In this document: piece after piece, positions 19,226 through 28,595 of the stretch
How positions within the stretch are numbered: position 1 is the stretch's first letter
How the letters are laid out: each line of letters starts with the position of its first letter
DNA from: Streptomyces smyrnaeus
GTDB lineage: Bacteria; Actinomycetota; Actinomycetes; Streptomycetales; Streptomycetaceae
NCBI RefSeq assembly: GCF_017676345.1
Contig: NZ_JAFFZM010000005.1
Location: forward strand, 124,001 to 188,000
Reading direction: 5' to 3'
Length of the DNA: 64,000 bases
Notes under the pieces: generated by a model
What the model saw: the letters and a program-made list of their open reading frames with translations, nothing else
Told to the model about the DNA's origin: nothing
Database searches by the model: none
Made by a program: the position numbers and the translations under genes

Positions 19226-20020
19226 ATGGTGGAGCGGGAGCAGCGGACGCCGGGCGAGCAGCGACCCCTCGACGGGCTCCCGGCAGGCGTGGCCGCCGCC
19301 TGGGGGCTCAAGGAGCGGCCCGGCAAGGGCCCGGCACGCGCGCTGGACGTGCGGCGGATCGTCGCCGCAGCCATCGGCGTCGCCGACGCCGAGGGGCTGG
19401 CCGCGGTGTCCATGAGCCGCGTCGCCACCGAGATCGGCGTCTCGACGATGGCGCTCTACCGCTATGTCGCGAGCAAGGAGGAACTGCTGGTCCTCATGGA
19501 GGACGCGGCCATCGGCACCCCGCCCGCGGGCCCACCGTCCGGGGAGGGCTGGCGTCCCGGCATCGAGCACTGGGCCCGCGCCTACCGTGCCGTCCTACTG
19601 CGTCACCTGTGGATCGTCCGTATCCCCATCGGCTCCCCACCGTTGTCCCGGCACAACGTGGAGTGGATGGAGTACGCGCTCGCCCAGCTGGCAGCCACCG
19701 GGCTGGACGCCGAGGAGAAGCTGGGCGTCATGGTCACCATCAGCGGTTACGTCCGCAGCGATGTCGCCCTCCACGCGGACATCGACCAGGCGACCCGTGC
19801 GAGCGGCACCGAGTGGAGCGATGTGGAGAAGCGCTACTGGGGCCTGCTGTCCGAACTCACCGCGACCGGAGACTTCCCGGCCATCCGCGCGCTCCTGGCC
19901 TCCGGCGAACTGGCAGACGCCGCCGAAGCCGCCGACACGGAGGGCACGGCTGAATTCGAGTTCGGCCTGTCCGTCATCCTGGACGGAATCGAGGCCCGCA
20001 TTTCGGCGCGGAATCGCTGA
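19226..20020 (+). CDS. TetR-family regulator with TetR_C-type domain
   Basis: A 264-residue regulator from ATG 19226. A basic/Gly-rich lead of about 45 residues precedes the HTH (RRIVAAAIGVADAEGLAAVS then VSTMALYRYVASKEELLVLM). The MALYRYV recognition helix and the long C-terminal half match TetR proteins that guard drug exporters. It is transcribed away from drrAB, with three phased operators between; the last ends 46 bases before its start. Likely represses the exporter and itself until a drug binds. Confidence 0.85.
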   Translation: MVEREQRTPGEQRPLDGLPAGVAAAWGLKERPGKGPARALDVRRIVAAAIGVADAEGLAAVSMSRVATEIGVSTMALYRYVASKEELLVLMEDAAIGTPPAGPPSGEGWRPGIEHWARAYRAVLLRHLWIVRIPIGSPPLSRHNVEWMEYALAQLAATGLDAEEKLGVMVTISGYVRSDVALHADIDQATRASGTEWSDVEKRYWGLLSELTATGDFPAIRALLASGELADAAEAADTEGTAEFEFGLSVILDGIEARISARNR

Positions 20021-20094
20021 ATCATGGCTGAAAACCGCCTCCCGACGAGGCGTGGATCCGGGAGGCCTCGCGAATCCGGGGAGTCCTACGGCGT

Positions 20095-20508
20095 CTACCC
20101 GGCGGCGGCGCACTCCCCGCAGGTCCCGAAGATCTCCACGGTGTGTCCCACGTTCACGAACCCGTGCTCGGCCGCGACGGAGGCGGCCCACTTCTCCACC
20201 ACCGGACCCTCGACCTCCACGGCCTTGCCGCAGGCGCGGCAGACCAGATGGTGGTGGTGGTCGTCGCTGTGGCACCGCCGGTAGACGGCCTCGCCGTCGT
20301 CCGTGCGCAGCACGTCCACCTCGCCCGCGTCCGCGAGGGACTGCAGGGTGCGGTAGACCGTGGTGAGCCCCACCGAGTCGCCCCGGTGTTTGAGCATGTC
20401 GTGCAGTTCCTGCGCGCTGCGGAACTCCTCGACCTCGGCGAGTGCCGCGGAGACGGCGGCGCGTTGCCGGGTCGACCGGCCGCGTACAGGGGGACCTGCG
20501 GTGGTCAC
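20095..20508 (-). CDS. zur: Zinc uptake regulator Zur (Fur family)
   Basis: A 137-residue Fur-family repressor from GTG 20508, preceded by AGGAGCCAG. The winged helix includes VGLTTVYRTLQSLADAGEVD. Metal sites are visible as HSDDHHHHLVCRACGK and the late CGEC, the two CxxC pairs of the structural zinc site. Zinc-loaded Zur would shut off zinc import. It follows znuB on the same strand, 107 bases away, which fixes the identity as Zur rather than Fur. Confidence 0.92.
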   Translation of the reverse strand: MTTAGPPVRGRSTRQRAAVSAALAEVEEFRSAQELHDMLKHRGDSVGLTTVYRTLQSLADAGEVDVLRTDDGEAVYRRCHSDDHHHHLVCRACGKAVEVEGPVVEKWAASVAAEHGFVNVGHTVEIFGTCGECAAAG

Positions 20509-20615
20509 GCTCTGGCTCCTTACGTTCGTCGGCTCCGGGGAGGCGCCGAGGCGACTCCGGGTCGGTGCGGCGTTCGCGGCCACCCATTGTGCCAGGCGCT
20601 TCCGGCAGGCGGGTA

Positions 20616-21575
20616 TTACACCCTGCTCGGGCGATCCACCTGCCCCGTGCCGTCGGCGGCGCTGTGCTTCCCGTCCGCTACCAGGGTGCCCTCTCCATCC
20701 CCCTCGGGGACAGTCTTCCCCCGGGAGACGGCCTGTTCTCCGCCCCTGCTCCCGCCGCGGAACCTGCGCCTGGCCAGTGGCGCGGCCAGCGCCGTGACGA
20801 GGCCGAAGAGCACGATCGCCAGGACGACGATGCTGGCGCCGGGTGGCACATCGGCGAAGTAGGAGGTCACCGTGCCGGAGAGGGTGACCGCGACGCCGAA
20901 GCCCATGGCGAGCCCCAGCGTGGCGGCGAAACCGCGGGTGGCCTGCTGCGCCGCGGCCACCGGAATCACCATCAGCGCGCTGACCAGCAGCAGTCCGACC
21001 ACCCGCATCGCCACCGTGACCGTCACGGCGGCGGTCACGGCCAGCAGCAGATTGAGCAGCCGCACCGGCAGCCCCGTCACCCGGGCGAACTCCTCGTCCT
21101 GGCAGACGGCGAACAGCTGCCGGCGCAGCCCGAGCGAGACGAGCAGCACGAAGACCGACAGCCCGACGATGGCGGTCAGGTCCTCGGGGGAGACGGTGGT
21201 GATGGAGCCGAAGAGGTAGGTGGTGAGGTTGGCGTTGGAGCCGTTCGGCGACAGATTGATGATCATGACGCCGCCCGCCATGCCGCCGTAGAACAGCATC
21301 GCCAGCGCGATGTCGCCCCGGGCCTTGCCGTACCAGCGGATCAGCTCCATCGTGATCGCGCCCACCGAGGCGACGAGCACGGCCATCCACACCGGGTTGG
21401 TGCTCAGCAGGAAGCCCAGCGCGACACCGGTGAGCGCGACATGCCCGATACCGTCGCCCATGATCGCCTGACGGCGCTGCACGAGGTAGATGCCCACGGC
21501 GGGCGCCGCGACGCCGACCAGCAGCGCGGCGAGCAGCGCGCGCTGCATGAACGCGTAGTCCAGCATCTCGATCAT
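20616..21575 (-). CDS. znuB: Zinc ABC transporter permease ZnuB
   Basis: A 319-residue permease of the ABC-3 family with about eight TM helices. The family block ALLAALLVGVAAPAVGIYLV and the cytoplasmic coupling region after GDGIGHVALTGVALG are conserved. A charged ~50-residue tail (from about 268) is poor in structure. It overlaps znuC by 4 nt (ATGA). It moves zinc delivered by ZnuA across the membrane. Confidence 0.92.
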   Translation of the reverse strand: MIEMLDYAFMQRALLAALLVGVAAPAVGIYLVQRRQAIMGDGIGHVALTGVALGFLLSTNPVWMAVLVASVGAITMELIRWYGKARGDIALAMLFYGGMAGGVMIINLSPNGSNANLTTYLFGSITTVSPEDLTAIVGLSVFVLLVSLGLRRQLFAVCQDEEFARVTGLPVRLLNLLLAVTAAVTVTVAMRVVGLLLVSALMVIPVAAAQQATRGFAATLGLAMGFGVAVTLSGTVTSYFADVPPGASIVVLAIVLFGLVTALAAPLARRRFRGGSRGGEQAVSRGKTVPEGDGEGTLVADGKHSAADGTGQVDRPSRV

Positions 21576-22375
21576 GAGAGCAACCCCGTCTCGATCTTCG
21601 GTGCCGCCTCGGCGGCGGGTACGGAGCCGTGCGGGTGGCAGGCCAGGTCGTGCAGCCGGTCGGGGTTGTCCACCCGCTCGACCTGCCCGTCCCGCAGTAC
21701 GACGGCGTGGTCGATCAGCGGTGCGAGCGGGCCGAGTTCGTGCAGGACGAGCAGTACGGCGGTGCCCTGGTCCACCTGTCGGCGCAGGGTTTCGGCGAGT
21801 ACCTCCTGGTTGGCGACGTCCACGCCCGCCAGTGGCTCGTCCATGATCAGCAGCTCGGGCTCGGCGACCAGGGCCCGCGCGATCAGCACCCGCTGGTGCT
21901 GTCCGCCGGAGAGCGACTCGACCGGCTCCCGCATCCGGTCCGCCATGCCGACCAGCTCCAGGGCGCGCCGTACGGCGGCCTTGTCCTCGCGGCCCAGTGG
22001 ACGGAAGCGGCGCCGGGCCAGCCGGCCGGCCGAGACGACCTCCCGCACCGTCGCCGGGACGCCGGCCGCCGCGGTGGAGCGCTGCGGCACATAGCCGAGC
22101 CGCCGCCAGTCCCGGAACCGGGCGAAGGGCGTACCGAACAGTTCCAGTTCGCCCCCGGTGAGCGGCACCTGCCCCAGCACGGCGCGGATGGTGGTGGACT
22201 TGCCCGAGCCGTTGGCCCCCAGCAGCGCGACCGTCTCGCCGCGCCCCACCGTCAGATCCACCCCGCGCAGCACGGGGCGCCCGCCCAGCGAGGCGGTGGC
22301 GCCGCGCAGGGTGACGGCGGGCGGGGCCCCGGCTATCGCGGCACCGTCCTGCGAGGCCGCTGTCGTCCTGGTCAT
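21572..22375 (-). CDS. znuC: Zinc ABC transporter ATPase ZnuC
   Basis: A 267-residue ATP-binding subunit. Walker A GANGSGKST, signature SLSGGQHQRVLIARAL, Walker B LLIMDEPLAGVD, and a switch His in LVLHELG. It lies between znuA and znuB and overlaps znuB by 4 nt, so the three are one operon powering zinc import. Confidence 0.92.
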   Translation of the reverse strand: MTRTTAASQDGAAIAGAPPAVTLRGATASLGGRPVLRGVDLTVGRGETVALLGANGSGKSTTIRAVLGQVPLTGGELELFGTPFARFRDWRRLGYVPQRSTAAAGVPATVREVVSAGRLARRRFRPLGREDKAAVRRALELVGMADRMREPVESLSGGQHQRVLIARALVAEPELLIMDEPLAGVDVANQEVLAETLRRQVDQGTAVLLVLHELGPLAPLIDHAVVLRDGQVERVDNPDRLHDLACHPHGSVPAAEAAPKIETGLLS

Positions 22376-22387
22376 GCCTCTACGTCC

Positions 22388-23413
22388 TCACTGTGCGCCG
22401 AGCGCCGTCTTGAGCGCGGTCAGGTTCTGGTGCATCACGGAGAAGTAGTCGTCGTTCTTCGGGTCCTTGATGCTCTCCAGAGGGCTGAGTACCGAGGTCT
22501 TCAGCCGGAGGTCGCCCGCGAGTGTCTTGGCGGTCTTGTCGCTCGCGTTGTTCTCGAAGAAGACGGTGTCCACGTCGTCCTTCTTGGCGACCTTGTGCAG
22601 TTCCTTCATCCGGGAGGCGCTGGGCTCCGACTCCGGGTCGATGCCGGCGACGGCCTCCTCATGGAGACCGTACCGCTCGGCGAGGTAGCCGAAGGCGGCG
22701 TGCGTGGTGATGAAGGTATCGGTCTTCTTGTTCTTCAGACCGCTCTTGAAGTCCTTGTCGAGCTTCTCGAGGCGCGAGACGAGATCCGCGGTGTTCTTCT
22801 TGTACTCGGCCTTGTGGTCGGGGTCGGCCTTCTGGAGCTGCTTGCCGACCCCCTTGGCGACCTCGGCGTAGCGCACCGGGTCGAGCCAGATGTGCGGGTC
22901 GCCCGCCGCGTCGTCGCCGTGGTCGTGGCCCTCGTGCTCGTCGTGGCCCTCTTCGGCGTGCTCGTCGTGGCCCTTCTCGCCGTGCTCGCCGTGCCCGTGC
23001 TCGTCGTGGCCTTCCTCGCCGTGCACATCGGTGCCGTGCTTCTCCAGCGTGGTGTAGGAGGTGGCCTCGGCGATGTTCTTGACGCCCGACTGCTCGACCG
23101 CCTCGTCCACGGCGGGCTGCAGCCCCTTGAGGTAGACGATCACGTCCATCTCGCTGAGCTGGCCGGTCTGCTTCGGGCTCAGCTCCAGGTCGTGCGGTTC
23201 GGTGCCGGGCTTGGTGAGGTTCTCGACCTCGACGTGCTCACCGCCGATCTGCTGTGCGAGATACGCCATCGGGTAGAAGGACGCGGCCACCCGCACCTTC
23301 CCGCTGCCGCCGCTGTCGCTGCCGCAGGCGGCGAGGCTGAGGGAGGCGAGACCGAGAGCGCTGAGCGCCGCGCTGGTGCGTATGAGCCGACGAGGGCGGG
23401 GACCGGTGTTCAT
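22388..23413 (-). CDS. znuA: Zinc-binding lipoprotein ZnuA
   Basis: A 341-residue solute-binding lipoprotein. The lipobox LAAC ends at Cys30. Zinc ligands expected for the cluster A-I fold are visible as His60, His74 and His174 (in DPHIWLDP). A His/Glu/Asp-rich loop at about 126-165 with some 12 His residues probably collects zinc. I prefer the ATG at 23413 over 23428 or 23422 because a good promoter would start transcription right there, giving a leaderless mRNA. A Zur-box-like sequence covers the same place. First gene of znuACB. Confidence 0.9.
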   Translation of the reverse strand: MNTGPRPRRLIRTSAALSALGLASLSLAACGSDSGGSGKVRVAASFYPMAYLAQQIGGEHVEVENLTKPGTEPHDLELSPKQTGQLSEMDVIVYLKGLQPAVDEAVEQSGVKNIAEATSYTTLEKHGTDVHGEEGHDEHGHGEHGEKGHDEHAEEGHDEHEGHDHGDDAAGDPHIWLDPVRYAEVAKGVGKQLQKADPDHKAEYKKNTADLVSRLEKLDKDFKSGLKNKKTDTFITTHAAFGYLAERYGLHEEAVAGIDPESEPSASRMKELHKVAKKDDVDTVFFENNASDKTAKTLAGDLRLKTSVLSPLESIKDPKNDDYFSVMHQNLTALKTALGAQ

Positions 23414-23450
23414 GACACTCATTTTCATCCGAATTGGAAACGATTGTCAA
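23413..23450 (-). promoter_or_regulatory. znuA promoter with overlapping Zur box
   Basis: On the minus strand, TTGACA lies at 23450-23445. A -10-like GAAAAT lies at 23426-23421, spaced 18. Transcription would begin at about 23413, the A of the chosen ATG. The 15-mer TGAAAATGAGTGTCA at 23427-23413 matches the remembered Streptomyces Zur consensus TGaaAATGaTTTTCA at 13 of 15 positions. A repressor there would cover both the -10 and the start codon. Confidence 0.65.
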
Positions 23451-23551
23451 CTAAAGCTTCGCGCTCCGTGATCACGCCGCCCTCCTCGAAGGGATGATCC
23501 GGGACGGTCCCGAAGACTCCGGACGGCAGCCGGGTCGAATCCGGAACCGAT

Positions 23552-23582
23552 TTGCCGCGCCCCCTACGGGCCCCAGTAATCT
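23552..23582 (+). promoter_or_regulatory. Probable glyS promoter
   Basis: TTGCCG (23552-23557) and TAATCT (23577-23582) are 19 bases apart, 37 bases before the glyS start. The -10 is good; the spacing is long. The -10 lies within a small palindrome (CCAG-TAAT-CTGG). No T-box features are seen. Confidence 0.35.
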
Positions 23583-23618
23583 GGGGTATTCCGTCTCGTC
23601 GTCAATGAAGAGAGCACC

Positions 23619-25001
<1,383 letters not shown>

Positions 25002-25021
25002 CCGGCACCAGCTCCATCGCG

Positions 25022-25063
25022 GCGAAGGGCCCGGCACCCCGCAGGGGGAGCCGGGCCCTTCGC
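25022..25063. terminator. Bidirectional terminator between glyS and the methyltransferase gene
   Basis: Arms 25022-25035 (GCGAAGGGCCCGGC) and 25050-25063 (GCCGGGCCCTTCGC) pair perfectly over 14 bp with a 14-base loop. It sits between the ends of two convergent genes. Confidence 0.85.
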
Positions 25064-25080
25064 GTCGTTCCGTGCCGTGG

Positions 25081-25818
25081 TCACCCGGTGGTGCGGCGCA
25101 GCGCCATGCACACGAAGCCGAAGCTCGCCCGGTAGCCGCGCAGCCACTCGTCCCGGTGCCGGGCCGCGGCCTGCAGGGCCTCGGCGCTGTCGGGGTGGTC
25201 GCGGTTGTCCAGCGCCCAGCGGGAGAGGGAGCCGGTCCAGTTCCACTCGTAGTCGTCCAACTCGTGCCGGGTGGAGATGTGTGCGTACACCGGCGTCCAG
25301 CCCTCGGCGGTGACCTTCTCCACCGTCCCCGCCAGGTCCTCGTACTCGCCCAGCGTCTCCCGCGCCCACGGGCTCGGCTCCCGCTCCCAGTAGGCGTCCC
25401 CGACCAGCACGGTGCCGCCGGGCGCCAGTTGCCGCCGCGCGGCCTCCAGGGTGGGCAGCAGCCCGCCGAACGCATGCGTGGCGCCGACGCTCAGCACCAG
25501 GTCGAAGGGGTGCGGCGCCTCGAACGACGCGGCCTCGCAGCGGTGCAGTGCCAGCCGCTCGGCGACCCCCGCCTCCCGCGCCCGGTGCCGGGCGCGCTCC
25601 AAGGCCTCGGCGGAGATGTCCACGCCCACCGCCTTCCCGTCCGGGTGCCGCTGGAGCGCGCGGATGAGCCACGCGCCCTCCCCGCAGCCGAGGTCGAGCA
25701 TGCGCGCGTCACCGCGTACGACGGCACGGGCGAGCAACCGGTCCACGGAGGAGTCCTCCAGCGGCGCCGCGAAGGGGTGGTCGGCGTGGGCGAGGAGGGA
25801 GCGCGTCTGTCGGTCCAT
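25081..25818 (-). CDS. SAM-dependent methyltransferase, class I
   Basis: A 245-residue Rossmann-fold methyltransferase. Motif I is MLDLGCGEGAWLI, the acidic end of strand 2 is in AVGVDIS, and motif post-I/IV is FDLVLSVGATHAFGG. Motif VI is LAPGGTVLVGD. The acceptor is unknown. It has no operon partner; the next gene upstream is a Uma2 protein 30 bases away in the same direction, but nothing links their function. Confidence 0.85.
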   Translation of the reverse strand: MDRQTRSLLAHADHPFAAPLEDSSVDRLLARAVVRGDARMLDLGCGEGAWLIRALQRHPDGKAVGVDISAEALERARHRAREAGVAERLALHRCEAASFEAPHPFDLVLSVGATHAFGGLLPTLEAARRQLAPGGTVLVGDAYWEREPSPWARETLGEYEDLAGTVEKVTAEGWTPVYAHISTRHELDDYEWNWTGSLSRWALDNRDHPDSAEALQAAARHRDEWLRGYRASFGFVCMALRRTTG

Positions 25819-25848
25819 GCGGGCACTGTGGCAGAGAGGGTGCTCGGG

Positions 25849-26463
25849 TCACCCCTGGTTTTCCGGCCGCTTGCCGAACGCTGTGGTGCCCAGCTCGAAG
25901 TCGAACGGCAGGGGGAGGTGCAAGGCCTTGCCGAACTGGCATGTCTTGCGCGTCCTGTACCCCTCGGGTGCCGGGTCCGAAAAGACGGAGACGGTCTGTG
26001 CCTGCATGTCGAGCAGTACATAAACGCCCACGCCTGCCTTGGCGTAGACCGCCAACTTGTCGCTCCAGTCGACATTACGCGTTGAGGCGGAGGTCAACTC
26101 GGCGACGAGTACGAGGGCTTCACCGTCGATGTGCTGTGCTTCCGTATCGAACGCCTTCTCGGAGGCGACGAAGACATCGGGCCCGAAGGCGCGTTCCTGG
26201 TCCGGAAAGGTGAACAGGTAAGGGGAGCTGTCCACGATCGTCCCGGTCGGGGCATGCGGTTCCAGCTGAGCACGCAAAGAGCGCATCGCCCGCAGGTAGT
26301 ACCCCTTCGACCATGGCGACATGACGATGCTTCCCCCGATGATTTCTGCCCGATAGCCCTCGGGTACTTCCATGGCCAAGAGGGTCCGGAGCAGCGCGTC
26401 GAAACTGCCGTCCGGTTCCTCGGGGGGCTCTATGGCCGTCGGTCGTTCAAGCATCACTGTCAT
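25849..26463 (-). CDS. Uma2-family putative restriction-endonuclease-like protein
   Basis: A 204-residue protein with the Uma2/DUF820 fold, a PD-(D/E)XK nuclease-like domain common in Streptomyces. Key blocks are YRAEIIGGSIVMSP near the N-terminus, FGPDVFVA with the motif Asp, and LVAELTSASTRNVDWSDK carrying the E-x-T-S and Lys pattern. I chose ATG 26463 because GGAGGG lies just upstream. Biological role unknown; these proteins are abundant and usually solitary. Confidence 0.8.
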   Translation of the reverse strand: MTVMLERPTAIEPPEEPDGSFDALLRTLLAMEVPEGYRAEIIGGSIVMSPWSKGYYLRAMRSLRAQLEPHAPTGTIVDSSPYLFTFPDQERAFGPDVFVASEKAFDTEAQHIDGEALVLVAELTSASTRNVDWSDKLAVYAKAGVGVYVLLDMQAQTVSVFSDPAPEGYRTRKTCQFGKALHLPLPFDFELGTTAFGKRPENQG

Positions 26464-26565
26464 GATGCGCCCTCCAGGTGCAGTGATCCAGTCACAACTC
26501 ACCGCAGTCAGGCGGACCGACAATGTGAGCGGATCACCTGGACAGATCCCTCGGAAGGGTGGGCT

Positions 26566-26904
26566 TCAGTTCGCTGCTGCGCGCAGGACCGCGTCCAGGA
26601 GGCCGGGGAAGCGGGCCTCCAGGTCGGCTCGCCGCAGGCAGTTGATCTTGGAGGTGCCGCGGTAGCACTGGTTGATGACGCCCGCCTCGCGCAGCACCCG
26701 GAAGTGGTGGGTGGCGGTCGAGGTGGAGACGGGGAGTTCGACCTGGGAGCAGGTGGCCCCGTTGCCCTCGCCCTCGCCGTGGGTGTTCAGGACGGTGATG
26801 ATCCGCAACCGCACCGGATCGGCCAGTGCGTGCAGTACCGCCTCCAGGCGGATCTCCTCCCGTGACGGGTGCGGGAGTTCGCGTACGGCTGTTGTCGTCG
26901 GCAC
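26566..26904 (-). CDS. ArsR-family regulator
   Basis: A 112-residue winged-helix regulator: LADPVRLRIITVLN, then TCSQVELPVSTSTATHHFRVLREAG as the recognition region. Only one Cys of the usual metal motifs is here, so it need not sense arsenic. It is divergent from an old-yellow-enzyme gene with CGTACTA repeats between them, and probably controls that gene in response to a small electrophile or redox signal (inference). Confidence 0.85.
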   Translation of the reverse strand: MPTTTAVRELPHPSREEIRLEAVLHALADPVRLRIITVLNTHGEGEGNGATCSQVELPVSTSTATHHFRVLREAGVINQCYRGTSKINCLRRADLEARFPGLLDAVLRAAAN

Positions 26905-26911
26905 GCCCTCA

Positions 26912-26967
26912 TAGTACGGCAGTCATCGAAATTTGACAGGTCTCGTACTACGGTGGCTATCGTACTA
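26912..26967. promoter_or_regulatory. Operator repeats between arsR-type gene and OYE gene
   Basis: TAGTACG (26912-26918) and its inverse CGTACTA (26944-26950 and again 26961-26967) flank a TTGACA at 26933-26938, the probable -35 of the rightward gene. The 17-bp step between the last two copies and the inverted first copy suggest dimer sites that would block the promoter. Confidence 0.5.
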
Positions 26968-27003
26968 ACCGCTGTTTCCGCCCCTATCCGATGGGAGAGC
27001 GCC

Positions 27004-28104
27004 GTGAGCGCACTGTTCGAGCCCCTTGCGTTGCGGTCGGTGACCGTGCCCAACCGCGTCTGGATGGCGCCGATGTGCCAGTACTCGGCCGCCCCCGACG
27101 GCCCCGACCAGGGCGCTCCCACCGACTGGCACCTCGCGCATCTGGGGGCGCGGGCCTCCGGCGGGCTCGGACTGGCACTGGTGGAGGCGACCGCGGTCAC
27201 CCCCGAGGGCCGGATCAGCCCCTACGACCTCGGCCTGTGGAACGACCGCCAGCAGGAGGCCTTCGCCCGTATCACCCGCTTCCTGTCCGAACAGGGCACC
27301 GTCCCCGGCATCCAGCTCGCGCACGCCGGCCGCAAGGCGTCCACCGAACGCACCTGGGTCGACCGCGGCGCACCCCTGGCGCCCGGGCACAACCACGGCT
27401 GGCAGCCGGTCGGCCCCAGCCCGCTGCCGTTCTCCGACGGGCACACCACGCCCGACGAGCTGTCGCACGAGCGGATAGCCGAACTCGTCCGCCAGTTCGC
27501 GGACAGCGCCCGCCGCGCCTACGAAGCCGGGTTCAAGGTGGTCGAGGTGCACGGCGCGCACGGCTACCTGATCAACGAGTTCCTCTCGCCGTTCACCAAC
27601 CACCGCACCGACGAGTACGGCGGCTCCTTCGAGGGCCGTACGCGGTTCGCGCTGGAGGTCGTCGACGCGGTACGCGCCGTGTGGCCCGACGAACTCCCCC
27701 TCCTCTTCCGTATCTCCGCCACCGACTGGCTGACCGAGAACAGCGACGACGACCGCGAGGGTTGGGCCGGTGACGACACCGTCCGCCTCGCCAAGGAACT
27801 GCTGGCCCGCGGTGTCGACCTGCTCGACACCTCCACCGGCGGCAACGCCCCGGACGCCCGCATCCAGCCGGCCCCCGGCTTCCAGGTGCCCTTCGCCGAG
27901 CGGGTCAAGAAGGAGACCGACCTGCCGGTCGGCGCCGTCGGCCTGATCACCGAACCCCGGCAGGCCGAGGAGATCATCGCCTCGGGGCGGGCCGACGCGG
28001 TCCTGCTCGGCCGCGAGCTGCTGCGCCGCCCCTACTGGGCGAACGAGGCCGCCGTGGAACTGGGCGCCGAGCCGCGCCGCCCGATCCAGTACCACCGGGC
28101 GTGA
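27004..28104 (+). CDS. Old yellow enzyme, YqjM/NamA-type NADH:flavin oxidoreductase
   Basis: A 366-residue FMN-dependent TIM barrel from GTG 27004. Hallmarks are VPNRVWMAPMCQYSA, the QLAHAGRKAS strand, the HGAHGYLINEFLSPFTNHR active-site block and the phosphate-binding AVLLGRELLRRPYW. It reduces activated C=C bonds of electrophilic compounds with NAD(P)H. The Cys in APMCQYS is the redox-tuning Cys of the YqjM group. Divergent from the ArsR-type regulator. Confidence 0.92.
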   Translation: MSALFEPLALRSVTVPNRVWMAPMCQYSAAPDGPDQGAPTDWHLAHLGARASGGLGLALVEATAVTPEGRISPYDLGLWNDRQQEAFARITRFLSEQGTVPGIQLAHAGRKASTERTWVDRGAPLAPGHNHGWQPVGPSPLPFSDGHTTPDELSHERIAELVRQFADSARRAYEAGFKVVEVHGAHGYLINEFLSPFTNHRTDEYGGSFEGRTRFALEVVDAVRAVWPDELPLLFRISATDWLTENSDDDREGWAGDDTVRLAKELLARGVDLLDTSTGGNAPDARIQPAPGFQVPFAERVKKETDLPVGAVGLITEPRQAEEIIASGRADAVLLGRELLRRPYWANEAAVELGAEPRRPIQYHRA

Positions 28105-28134
28105 GCACGCTCGCCCGGCGCCGTGCCGCGGGGC

Positions 28135-28167
28135 GCTCGCCCGGTGCGGCCCGGCGGCCGGGCGAGC
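28135..28167 (+). terminator. Hairpin after the OYE gene
   Basis: Arms 28135-28144 (GCTCGCCCGG) and 28158-28167 (CCGGGCGAGC) form a perfect 10-bp stem with a 13-base loop, 30 bases after the stop codon. Confidence 0.65.
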
Positions 28168-28217
28168 GGCGCAGAAATACCCGGGCGCGCACGCCTGTGC
28201 GTCCCTAAGATGCTCTG

Positions 28218-28568
28218 ATGCCACTCGTCGACGTCACCTATGCCCCGCACGTCCCCGAAGCGAGGCTTCGGGCACTCGGTTCCGTACTGCCGCACCTGGT
28301 CTCCCAGGCGGTGGAGTGCCCAGAGGAGCCCTACGACGGCGACTTGCAACCCGGTGACGTGGAGATCCGCTTCCGGCCGCTGGGGCCGTTGGACCGCAGT
28401 GGTCTGAACGCGGTGATCGAGATCCGCTCCAAGTGGTTCGAGAGCAGAGCCGCCAACCGCCAGGAACGCGTGGACCTCCTCCATGAACGCATCGAGGCCG
28501 CCACCGGACTCGCCGACTTCGGTGTCTATCTGTCGCTCCCGGTGGCGGCCTGGTCCCAGGGGGAGTAG
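28218..28568 (+). CDS. Tautomerase/CHMI-like protein
   Basis: A 116-residue protein beginning MPLVDVTYAP, so removal of Met would expose Pro1, the catalytic base of the tautomerase superfamily. Overall length and the late AVIEIRSKWFESRAANRQERV block resemble 5-carboxymethyl-2-hydroxymuconate isomerase-like proteins. The substrate is unknown. ATG start, co-directional with but separated by a terminator from the OYE gene. It could also be a simple orphan fold. Confidence 0.6.
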   Translation: MPLVDVTYAPHVPEARLRALGSVLPHLVSQAVECPEEPYDGDLQPGDVEIRFRPLGPLDRSGLNAVIEIRSKWFESRAANRQERVDLLHERIEAATGLADFGVYLSLPVAAWSQGE

Positions 28569-28595
28569 CAGCAGCCCTCCGGCCGCTGCTGAGGC

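Noticed and set aside
22861..23043. The His-codon-rich stretch in znuA as a nucleotide repeat or array
   Set aside because: It encodes the normal His/Asp/Glu-rich metal-binding loop; the repetitive DNA merely reflects codon use.
23528..23545. T-arm-like sequence (GGTCGAATCC with flanking pairs) before glyS
   Set aside because: No acceptor stem, D-arm or anticodon arm can be drawn around it, so it is not a tRNA.
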